Part shown: piece after piece, positions 7,815-18,414 of the stretch | Numbering within the stretch: position 1 is the stretch's first letter | Layout of the letters: each line of letters opens with the position of its first letter | NCBI RefSeq assembly: GCF_000308535.1 | Contig: NZ_BAFW01000063.1 | Coordinates: 1 to 47,202, forward strand | DNA length: 47,202 nucleotides | Direction of reading: 5' to 3' | Source: Nocardia cerradoensis NBRC 101014 | GTDB lineage: Bacteria > Actinomycetota > Actinomycetes > Mycobacteriales > Mycobacteriaceae | Program-made: the position numbers and the translations under genes | The notes under the pieces: generated by a model | Seen by the model: only the letters and a program-made list of their open reading frames with translations | What the model was told of the DNA's origin: nothing | Databases searched by the model: none

Positions 7815-9257
7815 GTGGAACTGCATCCCAGGATCGTCTCGGCACCGGTGGACTTCGGTGTCGTGCGATCCGAATTCGGACTCGCCTCGGAATATCCCTC
7901 CGAGGCGGTCTCGGAGGCCCGCGACGCAGCCGATGCGTTCGCGGGCGTCCGGGCCGATCGCACCGACATCCCGTTCGTGACGATCGACCCACCCGGCGCC
8001 ATGGATCTCGACCAGGCGCTGCATCTCGAACGCACCCCGACCGGATTCCTGCTGCACTACGCCATCGCCGATGTGGGCGCGGTGGTCGCGCCCGACGGCG
8101 CGCTCGCGCGGGAATCCCTCGCCCGGGGCCAAAGCTTCTATCTCCCCGACGGCACCGTGCCGCTGCATCCGCCGGTGCTCTCGGAAGGGTCGGCCAGTCT
8201 GCTGCCCGGCGCGGTTCGTCCCGCCGCCCTGTGGACCATCGACTGTGACGACAAGGCCGAACCACAACGCTTCTCGGTGCGGCGCGCCCTGGTTCGTTCC
8301 CGCGCCCGCCTCGACTATCCCGGTGTCCAGGCCGACGCCGACGCCGGCCGCCTGCATCCCTCGATCGCCGCACTGCCGGAATTCGGCCGCCTGCGCATCG
8401 AGGCCGGCCTGGCCCGCGGCGCGATCGAACTGCGGCTGCCCGCGCAATCGGTGATCCCCGACGGCCGCGACCACGACACCGAACACTGGCAGTTGGCGGT
8501 CGAACCGCGTACCGCCGCCGACGACTGGAACGAACAGGTCTCCTTGCTCACCGGCATCTGTGCGGCCCGAATCATGCTGGCGGACAACGGCTCCGACCCC
8601 CGCGTCGGATTGTTGCGCACCATGCCGGCGCCACCGGCCTCCGCGATCGCGTCCATGCGCCGCACCGCCGCCGCGCTCGGCGTGCACTGGCCGGCCGGGA
8701 TGCCGGTGGGCCGGATGCTGGCCGGACTGGATCCCAACACCCCCGCCGCGCTGGTGCTCAACTCCGAGGCGACCAGTCTGCTGCGCGGCGCGTCCTACAC
8801 CGTGCTCGACGGCGAAACGCCGGATGTGGTGCAGCACAGCGGCATCGGCGCGGCCTACGCCCATGTGACGGCGCCGCTGCGTCGCCTCGCCGACCGGTAC
8901 GCCACCGAAATCTGCCTGGCTCGCTGTGCCGGCACCCCGGTACCGCACTGGGTTCGCGACGGACTCGGCGCCGCGGCGGACACGATGCGGCGCAGCGACG
9001 CGGTCGGCGGCAAACTCGAACGCGCCTGCATCGACCTCACCGAATCCACCGTTCTCGCACCACGTCTGGGCGACGTCTTCGAGGCGGTGGTCATCCGCGA
9101 GGGCAACGGCAACCGATCCGCCGAAATCTTCGTCGCCGATCCGCCGGTCCTCGCCAAATGCGCCGGATCGCCGCCGGAGGGGCAACGGGTGCGCGTGCGC
9201 CTGGACATCGCGGACCCCGATAAACGCGTAGTGGGCTTCACTTTTCCGGCGGAATGA
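7815..9257 (+). CDS. RNB-domain ribonuclease (RNase II/R family)
   Basis: 480 residues. The RNB catalytic signature is present in order: DPPGAMDLDQALHL (metal-binding Asp residues, about residues 56-69), YAIADVGAVV, DGTVPLHPPVLSEG, and the later APLRRLADRYATE region. Exoribonucleases of this family degrade RNA 3' to 5'. The protein is shorter than RNase R and lacks obvious cold-shock and S1 extensions beyond a C-terminal OB-like end (VRVRLDIADPDKRVVGF). GTG at 7815 is the first plausible start, 15 bp after the secreted-protein gene. Its 3' end overlaps the convergent MerR gene by 20 bp. Confidence 0.87.
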   Translation: MELHPRIVSAPVDFGVVRSEFGLASEYPSEAVSEARDAADAFAGVRADRTDIPFVTIDPPGAMDLDQALHLERTPTGFLLHYAIADVGAVVAPDGALARESLARGQSFYLPDGTVPLHPPVLSEGSASLLPGAVRPAALWTIDCDDKAEPQRFSVRRALVRSRARLDYPGVQADADAGRLHPSIAALPEFGRLRIEAGLARGAIELRLPAQSVIPDGRDHDTEHWQLAVEPRTAADDWNEQVSLLTGICAARIMLADNGSDPRVGLLRTMPAPPASAIASMRRTAAALGVHWPAGMPVGRMLAGLDPNTPAALVLNSEATSLLRGASYTVLDGETPDVVQHSGIGAAYAHVTAPLRRLADRYATEICLARCAGTPVPHWVRDGLGAAADTMRRSDAVGGKLERACIDLTESTVLAPRLGDVFEAVVIREGNGNRSAEIFVADPPVLAKCAGSPPEGQRVRVRLDIADPDKRVVGFTFPAE

Positions 9258-9645
9258 CTCGTTCGTCGCCAGGGGGTTGCTCCGGATCCAGCCACGGCAT
9301 CCGGCTCACCAACTGATCCCGCAGGCGCGTCAACCGGGCGATGCGCTCGTTCAGCTCCGCCACCCGTGGCGGACCGACCACCGCGTATCCCGAGGCACAC
9401 CGTGGTTCGTAGGGAAAGACGTCGGGCAGCTCCCTATCCAGATAGGGAGCGAAGGCCCGCACGTCCTCGACGGTGAACCCGAGATGAAGCAGTTCCCGGA
9501 TGTTGCGCACCCGGGCCACCGCGTCCTCCTCGTACTCGCGGTATCCGGCGGCGGTGCGCCCGGACGTGAGCAGTCCCTGTTCCTCGTAGAAGCGCAGCGC
9601 CCGGGTCGTGACTCCGGTGCGGGCCGCCAGTTCGCCGATCAACAT
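9238..9645 (-). CDS. MerR-family transcriptional regulator
   Basis: 135 residues. The winged-helix motif MLIGELAARTGVTTRALRFY (residues 1-20) is followed by YEEQGLL, GYREYEEDAVARVRNI and a coiled-coil dimerisation helix (VAELNERIARLTRLRDQLVS). Only one cysteine is present, so a metal sensor of the classical type is unlikely; a small-molecule or redox signal is more likely. It lies 34 bp downstream of an oxidoreductase gene on the same strand, whose promoter has the long-spacer MerR architecture, so the pair probably forms an autoregulated operon. The start is fixed by the family N-terminus; an in-frame extension to 9702 lacks support. Confidence 0.88.
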   Translation of the reverse strand: MLIGELAARTGVTTRALRFYEEQGLLTSGRTAAGYREYEEDAVARVRNIRELLHLGFTVEDVRAFAPYLDRELPDVFPYEPRCASGYAVVGPPRVAELNERIARLTRLRDQLVSRMPWLDPEQPPGDERVIPPEK

Positions 9646-9679
9646 CGCGCGTATCCTCTCCGCCGTCTCACCCTCGTGC

Positions 9680-10696
9680 TCAACGCGCCAGCCGCACCAC
9701 AACCTTCCCGGTGTAGCGCCCCCGGACCGTATCCAGCAGTGCGCGCGGCGCGTTCTCGAGTCCGTCGACGACGGTTTCGGTACGCACGATGTCTCCCGCT
9801 GCCGTCCACTCCCGCAGCTTCCGGCCGAATTCGGGCGCCAGGTCCAGGTGGTCGAGAGTGGTGAATCCGCGCAACGTCAATCGCTTGCCGATCACGGCCA
9901 GCAGATCACCCGGACCGGCATCCGGCTCGCCGCCCGCACTCTGCCTGGCCAGGGCCCCGCAGAGTGCGATGCGTCCGCCGACATTCATCACCTCGATCGC
10001 CGCACGCAACTGGGCGCCGCCGACAGTGTCGAAATACACGTCCACGCCGTCGGGCGCCGCGGCCCGCAGCCGATCGACGAGAGGTTCGTCGTGGTAGTCG
10101 ACAGCGGCGTCGTAGCCGAGATCGTCGACGATGTGAGCGGCCTTGCGCGCCGAGCCGACGCTGCCGACGACGCGACCGGCGCCGAGCAGTCGAGCGATCT
10201 GCCCGGCCAGGCTCCCGGTCGCACCGGCGGCGCTGGACACGAAGACGGTATCGCCGGCGCGCAGGCCGGCGACCACGGTCAACCCGACATAGGCGACCAG
10301 ACCGAAGCCCAGATATCCCGACGGCGAGGAATAGGCATCCGGATCCACCACGCGCACCGTCCGCGCATCGGCGAGGGCGTGTTCGCGCCAACCGAGCCGA
10401 TGCAGGACCAGCGCGCCCTCGGGCACGGCCGGATCACCGGATTCGATCACCTCGCCGATCGCGTCGCCGGACAGCGCTTCACCGATCGCGAACGGCGGCA
10501 GCGGAATCCCGGGATAGGCGCCGATCTGCATGAGGCTGCCGGGGTCGATCGACATGAAGAGATTGCGGATCAACACCTGGCCGACCGCGGCGGCCGGCAT
10601 CGGGTGGTCGACCGTTCGGAAATCGGTGAGTTCGGGAAACCCGCCGGGGCGAGCGGCCAGGTGGATCGAGCGGGTGGTCGCGGGAGTGGAGGTCAT
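9680..10696 (-). CDS. Zinc-independent MDR-family NADP-dependent oxidoreductase
   Basis: 338 residues of the medium-chain reductase superfamily, similar to 2-alkenal reductase/prostaglandin reductase/curcumin reductase types. The N-terminal GroES-like part includes NLFMSIDPGSLMQIG. The Rossmann domain carries SSAAGATGSLAGQIA near residues 154-168 and a lysine-containing NADP-contact region (SARKAAHIV). The C-terminus is YTGKVVVRL. The reaction is probably reduction of an activated double bond in electrophilic enones. The ATG at 10696 is preferred because it sits exactly 7 nt after a -10 hexamer (leaderless); the ATG at 10735 lies upstream of that -10. It is co-transcribed with the MerR gene. 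Confidence 0.85.
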   Translation of the reverse strand: MTSTPATTRSIHLAARPGGFPELTDFRTVDHPMPAAAVGQVLIRNLFMSIDPGSLMQIGAYPGIPLPPFAIGEALSGDAIGEVIESGDPAVPEGALVLHRLGWREHALADARTVRVVDPDAYSSPSGYLGFGLVAYVGLTVVAGLRAGDTVFVSSAAGATGSLAGQIARLLGAGRVVGSVGSARKAAHIVDDLGYDAAVDYHDEPLVDRLRAAAPDGVDVYFDTVGGAQLRAAIEVMNVGGRIALCGALARQSAGGEPDAGPGDLLAVIGKRLTLRGFTTLDHLDLAPEFGRKLREWTAAGDIVRTETVVDGLENAPRALLDTVRGRYTGKVVVRLAR

Positions 10697-10703
10697 ATCG
10701 CCG

Positions 10704-10735
10704 ACCGTAGGGATTGACGTATACGTGAAGGTCAA
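10704..10735 (-). promoter_or_regulatory. MerR-type long-spacer promoter with operator dyad
   Basis: Reading the minus strand, -35 TTGACC (10735-10730), a 20-bp spacer, -10 TACGGT (10709-10704), then 7 nt to the ATG. The 19-20 bp spacer is the hallmark of MerR-activated promoters. Within the spacer lies the near-palindrome TTGACGTATACGTGAA (10714-10729 on plus), symmetric at 7 of 8 half-site positions. Confidence 0.7.
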
Positions 10736-10741
10736 GCCCGA

Positions 10742-13122
<2,381 letters not shown>

Positions 13123-14016
13123 TCAGGCGAAGTTCGCGCGCAGCCGGTCCAGCATCTCGGTGACGAAGGGCGCGAACCGTTCGGCCGGCCGGCCCGGCGC
13201 GGTGTCGATGGTCAGCCACGAATGCAGGGTGGTCAGGGGCGCGAGGCGTTCGGCCAGTTCGATCTCACGGTCGGTGACGGTGGCCAGTTCGCGCCAGGCG
13301 TCGAAGTAGGCCGCTCGCTGTGGGTCCCGGAACGTGCGCACCGACAGGAAGGGATGGGTGATCAGCGCGTCACCCCAGTCGAACACCGCGGCGGTGGTGC
13401 GGAAGACGTGGCCCGGATACAGGTCGTTGTGTTCCACGCTCAGCCGGTCGTACCGCGCGAGTTCGGCGGCGGCCGACTCGATCGCGGACTCCAGGCGAGG
13501 GGCGCGATCGGCGAAATGGCGATAGACATCGATCAGGCGCGCCGGAGGCAGGTACGGAGTTCCGGTGTCGCGCAACGACTCAGCGTGTGTGCACAGGGTG
13601 TGCTGCAGGGCGGCATAGGAGCGCAGCACCGATTCCCAGCCCGGCGGCCGCGGCGGTGGCGCGTCGGAACCGTCGAGGGCGAACTGCCGGTCGAGCGGCC
13701 CGGTTCGCATGGTCTCACCACCGTCGCGTGCCAGAAACCATCCGTTCTCACGGTGTACCGCAAGAGGTTTCGGCACCGCATCCGGCACGAGCCGATCCAG
13801 CGCCTCCAGCAGCGGGCCCTCGTGGGCGAACGCACGCGCACTCGCCTTCGCCCAGACGGCTCCGGCGTCGGTGTCGATGCGCGCGAGCAGCGTCCAATCC
13901 CGGCGCCGCATCTCCTGCGCGCCGGTCACGGTCCGTCCCAGGTTCCCGAGTTCCGCGGTGGCCCAGTCGATCAGCGGTTGCAGTGCTTGATCGGCCACCG
14001 ATACAGGCGCGTTCAC
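13123..14016 (-). CDS. Aminoglycoside-phosphotransferase-fold protein
   Basis: 297 residues of the APH/choline-kinase fold. The catalytic loop is SVEHNDLYPGHVF near residues 192-204 and the metal-binding Asp follows in FDWGD. The usual loop is HxDxxxxN; here the final Asn position is His (HNDLYPGH), a variant of the Mg-ligand site. The N-terminal lobe is short with a plausible Lys (VWAKASA). The substrate may be a sugar or small metabolite; antibiotic phosphorylation should not be assumed. GTG at 14016 is preceded by TAGGTT exactly 6 nt upstream and no Shine-Dalgarno sequence, indicating a leaderless mRNA. Confidence 0.8.
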   Translation of the reverse strand: MNAPVSVADQALQPLIDWATAELGNLGRTVTGAQEMRRRDWTLLARIDTDAGAVWAKASARAFAHEGPLLEALDRLVPDAVPKPLAVHRENGWFLARDGGETMRTGPLDRQFALDGSDAPPPRPPGWESVLRSYAALQHTLCTHAESLRDTGTPYLPPARLIDVYRHFADRAPRLESAIESAAAELARYDRLSVEHNDLYPGHVFRTTAAVFDWGDALITHPFLSVRTFRDPQRAAYFDAWRELATVTDREIELAERLAPLTTLHSWLTIDTAPGRPAERFAPFVTEMLDRLRANFA

Positions 14017-14035
14017 CGGGACAACCTAACGTGCT

Positions 14036-14069
14036 CACCGACCGTCGGTGCGACCGGCCGAAGCCGGTC
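14036..14069. terminator. Hairpin pair downstream of glnA2
   Basis: GACCGGC (14052-14058), loop CGAA, GCCGGTC (14063-14069), preceded by a small CACCGAC/GTCGGTG stem around 14036-14050. It lies immediately after the glnA2 stop on the minus strand and before the phosphotransferase gene. Confidence 0.45.
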
Positions 14070-14081
14070 TCGCGCAGCCGA

Positions 14082-15419
14082 TCACAGTGTCAGGTACTCG
14101 CCCAGCTCCCACGGCGTGACCTGGGCCCGATAGGTGGCCCACTCGTGGCGCTTGTTGCGCAGGAAGAAGTCGAACACGTGCTCGCCCAGCGTTTCGGCGA
14201 CCAGTTCCGACCGTTCCATCGCCCGCAGCGCCTCGTCCAGGGTCGAGGGCAGCTCGCGGAAGCCCATCGCGCGACGTTCGGCGGTGGTCAGCGACCACAC
14301 GTCGTCCTCGGCCTCGGGCGGCAGCGTGTACCCCTTCTCGATCCCGCGCAGGCCCGCGGCCAGCAGCACCGCGAAGGCCAGATACGGATTGCAGGCCGAA
14401 TCGGGGCTGCGGATCTCGACTCGTCGCGAGGACTGCTTGTTGGGCGTGTACATCGGAACGCGGACCAGCGCAGAACGATTCGACCGGCCCCAGGACGCGG
14501 CGGTCGGCGCCTCACCGCCGTGGATCAGGCGCTTGTAGGAGTTCACCCACTGGTTGGTGACGGCGCTGATCTCGTTGGCGTGTTCGAGAATGCCGGCGAT
14601 GAACGCGCGGGCGGTCTCGGACAGGTTGTTCGGGTCGTCGGGATCGGCGAAGGCGTTGTGCTCACCCTCGAACAGGCTCATGTGGGTGTGCATGGCCGAA
14701 CCCGGGTGATCGGAGAAGGGTTTGGGCATGAACGAGGCCCGCACGCCCTCGTCGATGGCGACCTCTTTGATGAGGTAACGGAAGGTCATCACGTTGTCGG
14801 CCATCGACAGCGCGTCGGCGTAGCGCAGGTCGATCTCCTGCTGGCCGGGCGCGCCCTCATGGTGGCTGAACTCCACCGAGATACCCATCGATTCGAGCGC
14901 GTCGATGGCGTGGCGGCGGAAGTTCGGCGCCTCGTCGTGCACGGCCTGGTCGAAGAAGCCGCCGTTGTCGGCGGGCACCGGGCGGCCGTCCTTGAGTGCC
15001 GAACGGATCAGGAAGAATTCGATCTCCGGATGCACGTAGCAGCTGAAGCCCAGGTCACCGGCCTTGTTCAGCTGCCGGCGCAGCACGTGGCGCGGATCGG
15101 CCCACGACGGCGATCCGTCGGGCATCGCGATATCGCAGAACATGCGCGCCGAATGCTGATGTCCCTTGCTGGTGGACCAGGGCAGCACCTGGAACGTCGA
15201 CGGATCGGGCTTGGCGACCATATCGGCCTCCGAGACCCGGGCGAAGCCCTCGATCGCCGAGCCGTCGAATCCGATGCCCTCCTCGAAGGCGCCTTCCAGC
15301 TCCGCGGGGGCGATCGCCACCGACTTCAGATATCCCAGGACGTCGGTGAACCAGAGTCGCACGAAGCGGATGTCCCGCTCCTCGAGCGTCCGCAGCACGA
15401 ATTCCTTCTGGCGATCCAT
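14082..15419 (-). CDS. glnA2: Glutamine synthetase type I, GlnA2
   Basis: 445 residues, closely matching mycobacterial GlnA2 (446 residues, same N-terminus MDRQKEFVLRTLEERDIRF). Conserved GS segments include GIGFDGSAIEGF, the metal/ATP region EIEFFL, HHEGAPGQQEIDLR, MPKPFSDHPGSAMHTHMS, NSYKRL and RSPDSACNPYLAFA. The region that in GlnA1 carries the adenylylation Tyr reads DDVWSLTTAERRAMG here, so the Tyr is missing and GlnE probably does not modify it. The ATG at 15419 matches the family start and lies 7 nt after a TACGCT hexamer. A single GTTAA-N6-GTTAC element (15443-15458) upstream weakly resembles half a GlnR box. Confidence 0.95.
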   Translation of the reverse strand: MDRQKEFVLRTLEERDIRFVRLWFTDVLGYLKSVAIAPAELEGAFEEGIGFDGSAIEGFARVSEADMVAKPDPSTFQVLPWSTSKGHQHSARMFCDIAMPDGSPSWADPRHVLRRQLNKAGDLGFSCYVHPEIEFFLIRSALKDGRPVPADNGGFFDQAVHDEAPNFRRHAIDALESMGISVEFSHHEGAPGQQEIDLRYADALSMADNVMTFRYLIKEVAIDEGVRASFMPKPFSDHPGSAMHTHMSLFEGEHNAFADPDDPNNLSETARAFIAGILEHANEISAVTNQWVNSYKRLIHGGEAPTAASWGRSNRSALVRVPMYTPNKQSSRRVEIRSPDSACNPYLAFAVLLAAGLRGIEKGYTLPPEAEDDVWSLTTAERRAMGFRELPSTLDEALRAMERSELVAETLGEHVFDFFLRNKRHEWATYRAQVTPWELGEYLTL

Positions 15420-15426
15420 ACGCGCG

Positions 15427-15432
15427 AGCGTA
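15427..15432 (-). promoter_or_regulatory. -10 of leaderless glnA2 promoter
   Basis: TACGCT on the minus strand, 7 nt before the ATG, so transcription would begin at or next to the start codon. There is no Shine-Dalgarno sequence. Confidence 0.5.
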
Positions 15433-15492
15433 GGCACCCGCGGTTAAATCCGTGTTACATCGTGCAACAACCGCCGGTCCGCATGTGTGGCG

Positions 15493-17034
15493 TCAGCCGC
15501 AGGTGAGCCCTTCCGGGGGTGTCTTCAGGTCCGTGAGGTAGGCGAACACGGCATCGTCGACGCACGGCACGCCGCCGGAGAGGAACGCGGTGTGGCGGGT
15601 TCCCTTGTTGGTGATCAGCGCCGCGCCCAGCTGGTGGGCCAGATCGACCCCGGCCTGATACGGCGTGGCCGGATCCGCGGTCGTGGAGATGACCACGGTC
15701 TTGGGCAGGCCCGGTGCGGAAATGTTGTGCGGGGAGCCGCTGTTGGGCACGGGCCAGAACGCGCACATCTCGAGCGGCGCCTGCCCGGTGGCGTGGCCGT
15801 CGTCGAGGAACGGGGCAACCTTGCGGTATTCGGCGTCCTGCTTATCGGTTTCGGTGCGATCCTTGATGGCCGGATCGTCGACGCAGTGGATGGCCAGGAA
15901 CGCGTCCTGCGAATTGTCGTAGGTGCCGTCCTTGCTGCGGCCGTCGTAGAGATCGGCGAGCTGCAGCAGGATGTCGCCCTTGCCCTTGGCCAGCTGAGCC
16001 AGGCCCGCGCTCAGCACATTCCAGCTGTCCTCGGCGTAGAGCGTGTTCTGCACACCGGTGACGGCGTCGCTGTAGGTGAGGCCGCGGCCGTCGCGGGTCT
16101 CGGCCGGGTGGTTCCAGAGCGGGTTGACCAGATCGTGGAACCGGGCCACCGCCTGGGTCGCGTCCTGGCCGAGTGGACAGTCCGGTTTGCTCGTACAGTC
16201 GGCGGCGTAGGCGTCGAACGCCTTCTGGAATCCGGCGGCCTGCTGCACCGATTCCTTCTCCGGGTCGGCATCCGGATCGAGAGCGCCGTCGAGCACCATG
16301 GCCCGCACCTTGTCCGGGAACTTCTCGGCGTAGGTGTAGCCGAGCCGGGTGCCGTAGGAGTAGCCGACGTAGTTCAGCTTGTCGTCGCCGAGCACGCCCC
16401 GGATGATGTCCATGTCCTGCACGACCTCGCGGGTGCCGACGTGGGCGAGGAATTCGTTGCCGGTCTTCTCGGTGCAGTGCGCGGCGAAATCCTTGTTCTC
16501 CTGCTCGGCGGCCGCGATGCCGGCGGGGGTGTAGTCCTTGGGCGGTTCGGCGCGCTGCTGATCCCACTGCTGCCCGGTCAGGCATTCGATCAGCGGTGTG
16601 GACGCGCCGACGCCGCGCGGGTCGAAACCGATGCGGTCGAACCGCTGCGCCAGCGGGGTGTCCTGGCCCTGCGCGGCCATCCACAGGCCGGCCTGGCCGG
16701 GACCGCCCGGGTTGAACAGCAGCGATCCGATGCGCTGCCCGGTCGCCTTGATCCGGGAGACCGCGATCTGCGCGGTCGCGCCCTCGGGCTTGTCGTAATC
16801 GATCGGCACCGAGATGTGCGTGCATTCGGTGCCCTGCGGGAACCGGGTCGAGGAATCGCCGAATCCGTCACAGCTACCCCAGCTCGGAACCTGGGTGTAG
16901 TACTTCTGCAGCGCGGCCGGACTCGGCGCGGACGGCTGGGGGACGGGGTGATTCTTCGACGTCGACGAGCAGGCGGCGGCTACACACATCAGGGCTACCG
17001 CGGCTGCGACGCGACCGGATCGCGACAAGGACAT
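15493..17034 (-). CDS. Lipoprotein serine peptidase, Hip1/CaeA-like tripeptidyl aminopeptidase
   Basis: 513 residues. The lipoprotein signal peptide starts MSLSRSGRVAAAVALMCVA with the lipidated Cys in VAAAC near residue 20. The alpha/beta-hydrolase core has the oxyanion motif NPGGPGQAG, DPRGVGASTPL, the nucleophile elbow VGYSYGTRLGYTYA, and a C-terminal TAP-like domain (HTAFLSGGVPCVDDAV, with the catalytic His). Mycobacterial Hip1/CaeA proteins at this locus are cell-envelope peptidases that process surface proteins. GGAAGG 9 nt upstream favours the ATG at 17034; the ATG at 17043 directly abuts that site. It is divergent from panB and upstream of glnA2. Confidence 0.9.
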   Translation of the reverse strand: MSLSRSGRVAAAVALMCVAAACSSTSKNHPVPQPSAPSPAALQKYYTQVPSWGSCDGFGDSSTRFPQGTECTHISVPIDYDKPEGATAQIAVSRIKATGQRIGSLLFNPGGPGQAGLWMAAQGQDTPLAQRFDRIGFDPRGVGASTPLIECLTGQQWDQQRAEPPKDYTPAGIAAAEQENKDFAAHCTEKTGNEFLAHVGTREVVQDMDIIRGVLGDDKLNYVGYSYGTRLGYTYAEKFPDKVRAMVLDGALDPDADPEKESVQQAAGFQKAFDAYAADCTSKPDCPLGQDATQAVARFHDLVNPLWNHPAETRDGRGLTYSDAVTGVQNTLYAEDSWNVLSAGLAQLAKGKGDILLQLADLYDGRSKDGTYDNSQDAFLAIHCVDDPAIKDRTETDKQDAEYRKVAPFLDDGHATGQAPLEMCAFWPVPNSGSPHNISAPGLPKTVVISTTADPATPYQAGVDLAHQLGAALITNKGTRHTAFLSGGVPCVDDAVFAYLTDLKTPPEGLTCG

Positions 17035-17248
17035 GCGCGCCATCCTTCCATCTCCGGCTGTGTCCTCGGCGGTGTCCGCGGCGACCTCCGTGGTTGCGCG
17101 GGCTGCCTCCTCTCGCCAGGTCGCTCCCACCGCTGTGACAAATCCCATCCCGGGCACGCCTTAAAAGCGGCCGTGCCGCGGTGGCAGACTGGACGGGTCA
17201 TAGCAACCCGGGGACCCGTTCGGGCCTCGAGGACAGACGAAAGGGACG

Positions 17249-18112
17249 ATGATGTCCGCTGCTCAGGACAATCCTGCTTCCGAAACCACCGCTTACGGCG
17301 CCGCACCGACAACTTCCCGGCGGAAGACGCGAGTACAGCACCTGCAGCAATGGAAGTCCGCGGGCGAGAAGTGGGCGATGCTCACCGCCTACGACTACTC
17401 CACCGCGAAACTGTTCGAAGAGGCCGGCATCCCCGTGCTGCTGGTCGGCGATTCGGCGGCCAACGTGGTCTACGGCTACGACACCACCGTGCCGATCACG
17501 ATCGAGGAACTGCTGCCACTGGTCCGTGGCGTGGTCCGCGGCGCGCCGCACGCCCTGGTGGTGGCCGACCTGCCGTTCGGCAGCTACGAGGGCTCTCCGG
17601 AACAGGCGCTGGCCAGTGCCACCCGCTTCATGAAGGAGGGGGGTGCGCACGCGGTGAAACTCGAAGGCGGAGAACGCGTTTCCGAGCACATCGCCCGGCT
17701 CACCGCCTCCGGCATCCCGGTGGTGGCGCATATCGGCTTCACCCCACAGAGCGTGAACACCCTCGGCGGTTACCGCGTGCAGGGCCGCGGCGACGGGGCC
17801 GAACAGCTGATCGCCGACGCCATCGCGGTGCAGGAGGCCGGCGCCGTGGCCGTGGTGATGGAGATGGTGCCCGCCGAGCTGGCCGGGCAGGTCACCAACA
17901 AGCTGACCATCCCGACCGTCGGCATCGGCGCCGGCAGCGACTGCGACGCCCAGGTCCTGGTCTGGCAGGACATGGCCGGCTATACCAGCGGTAAGACGGC
18001 CAAGTTCGTCAAGCGCTTCGGTCGCGTGGGCGACGAATTGCGCAGCGCTGCCGCGGAATACGCGCGCGAGGTGGCGCAGGGGACCTACCCGGGGCCGGAA
18101 CACAGCTTCTGA
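17249..18112 (+). CDS. panB: 3-methyl-2-oxobutanoate hydroxymethyltransferase
   Basis: 287 residues. It transfers a hydroxymethyl group from 5,10-methylene-THF to 2-ketoisovalerate to give ketopantoate, the first committed step of pantothenate/CoA synthesis in the cytoplasm. Visible motifs are [16 protein letters not shown], the Mg-binding [15 protein letters not shown] and [26 protein letters not shown], the signature [15 protein letters not shown] and [16 protein letters not shown] tandem ATGATG gives two possible starts (17249 or 17252); AAGGGA at 17241-17246 is better spaced for the second. It is followed by a strong terminator. The operon partners panC/panD are not nearby. Confidence 0.95.
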   Translation: MMSAAQDNPASETTAYGAAPTTSRRKTRVQHLQQWKSAGEKWAMLTAYDYSTAKLFEEAGIPVLLVGDSAANVVYGYDTTVPITIEELLPLVRGVVRGAPHALVVADLPFGSYEGSPEQALASATRFMKEGGAHAVKLEGGERVSEHIARLTASGIPVVAHIGFTPQSVNTLGGYRVQGRGDGAEQLIADAIAVQEAGAVAVVMEMVPAELAGQVTNKLTIPTVGIGAGSDCDAQVLVWQDMAGYTSGKTAKFVKRFGRVGDELRSAAAEYAREVAQGTYPGPEHSF

Positions 18113-18121
18113 GGAATGGGC

Positions 18122-18155
18122 CGACCGCGGGCTGCGTGCGCGCGGCCCGCGGTCG
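18122..18155 (+). terminator. Terminator of panB
   Basis: Perfect 11-bp stem CGACCGCGGGC (18122-18132) with GCCCGCGGTCG (18145-18155), loop of 12 nt, then ATTTC, starting 10 nt after the stop codon. Confidence 0.65.
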
Positions 18156-18402
18156 ATTTCACCGCACCGCTGACGCCGATGCCGCGTCTCGCACCGGCGC
18201 CGGCGGCCCGGGGCGTTCGGCGTGATGATCGGAGCGAGGCCGGGATCGCGACGCATACAGCTCGCCCACGGTCCCGGTGACCCGCGGGCGGGACTGCGCT
18301 CCTACGGCTTCGCCGAGGGGAATCGACTCGGCCATGAAGGCCGGCCGAGCACTCCCGCCACGGCCTGCGAGCAGGCAACTTCCGCATGCTCGGCCGTAAC
18401 GG
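18156..18402. other. panB-glnE intergenic stretch
   Basis: About 250 bp without a supportable gene on either strand. It must contain the glnE promoter at its right end. No GlnR-type box with correct spacing was found. Confidence 0.5.
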
Positions 18403-18408
18403 TAATTT
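18403..18408 (+). promoter_or_regulatory. Putative -10 of glnE
   Basis: TAATTT, 6 nt before the glnE ATG, which would give a leaderless transcript. The intervening GAGAGA is too close to the start to act as a normal ribosome-binding site. Confidence 0.45.
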
Positions 18409-18414
18409 GAGAGA

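Noticed and set aside
15443..15458. GTTAA-N6-GTTAC as a GlnR box for glnA2
   Set aside because: Only one element pair is present and one member is degenerate; too weak to annotate as an operator.
13587..15506. 639-codon plus-strand frame opposite glnA2
   Set aside because: Antisense shadow; glnA2 is unambiguous and occupies the region.
15487..17994. 835-codon plus-strand frame opposite the Hip1-like gene and running into panB
   Set aside because: Antisense/out-of-frame shadow; the second half is panB in the wrong frame.
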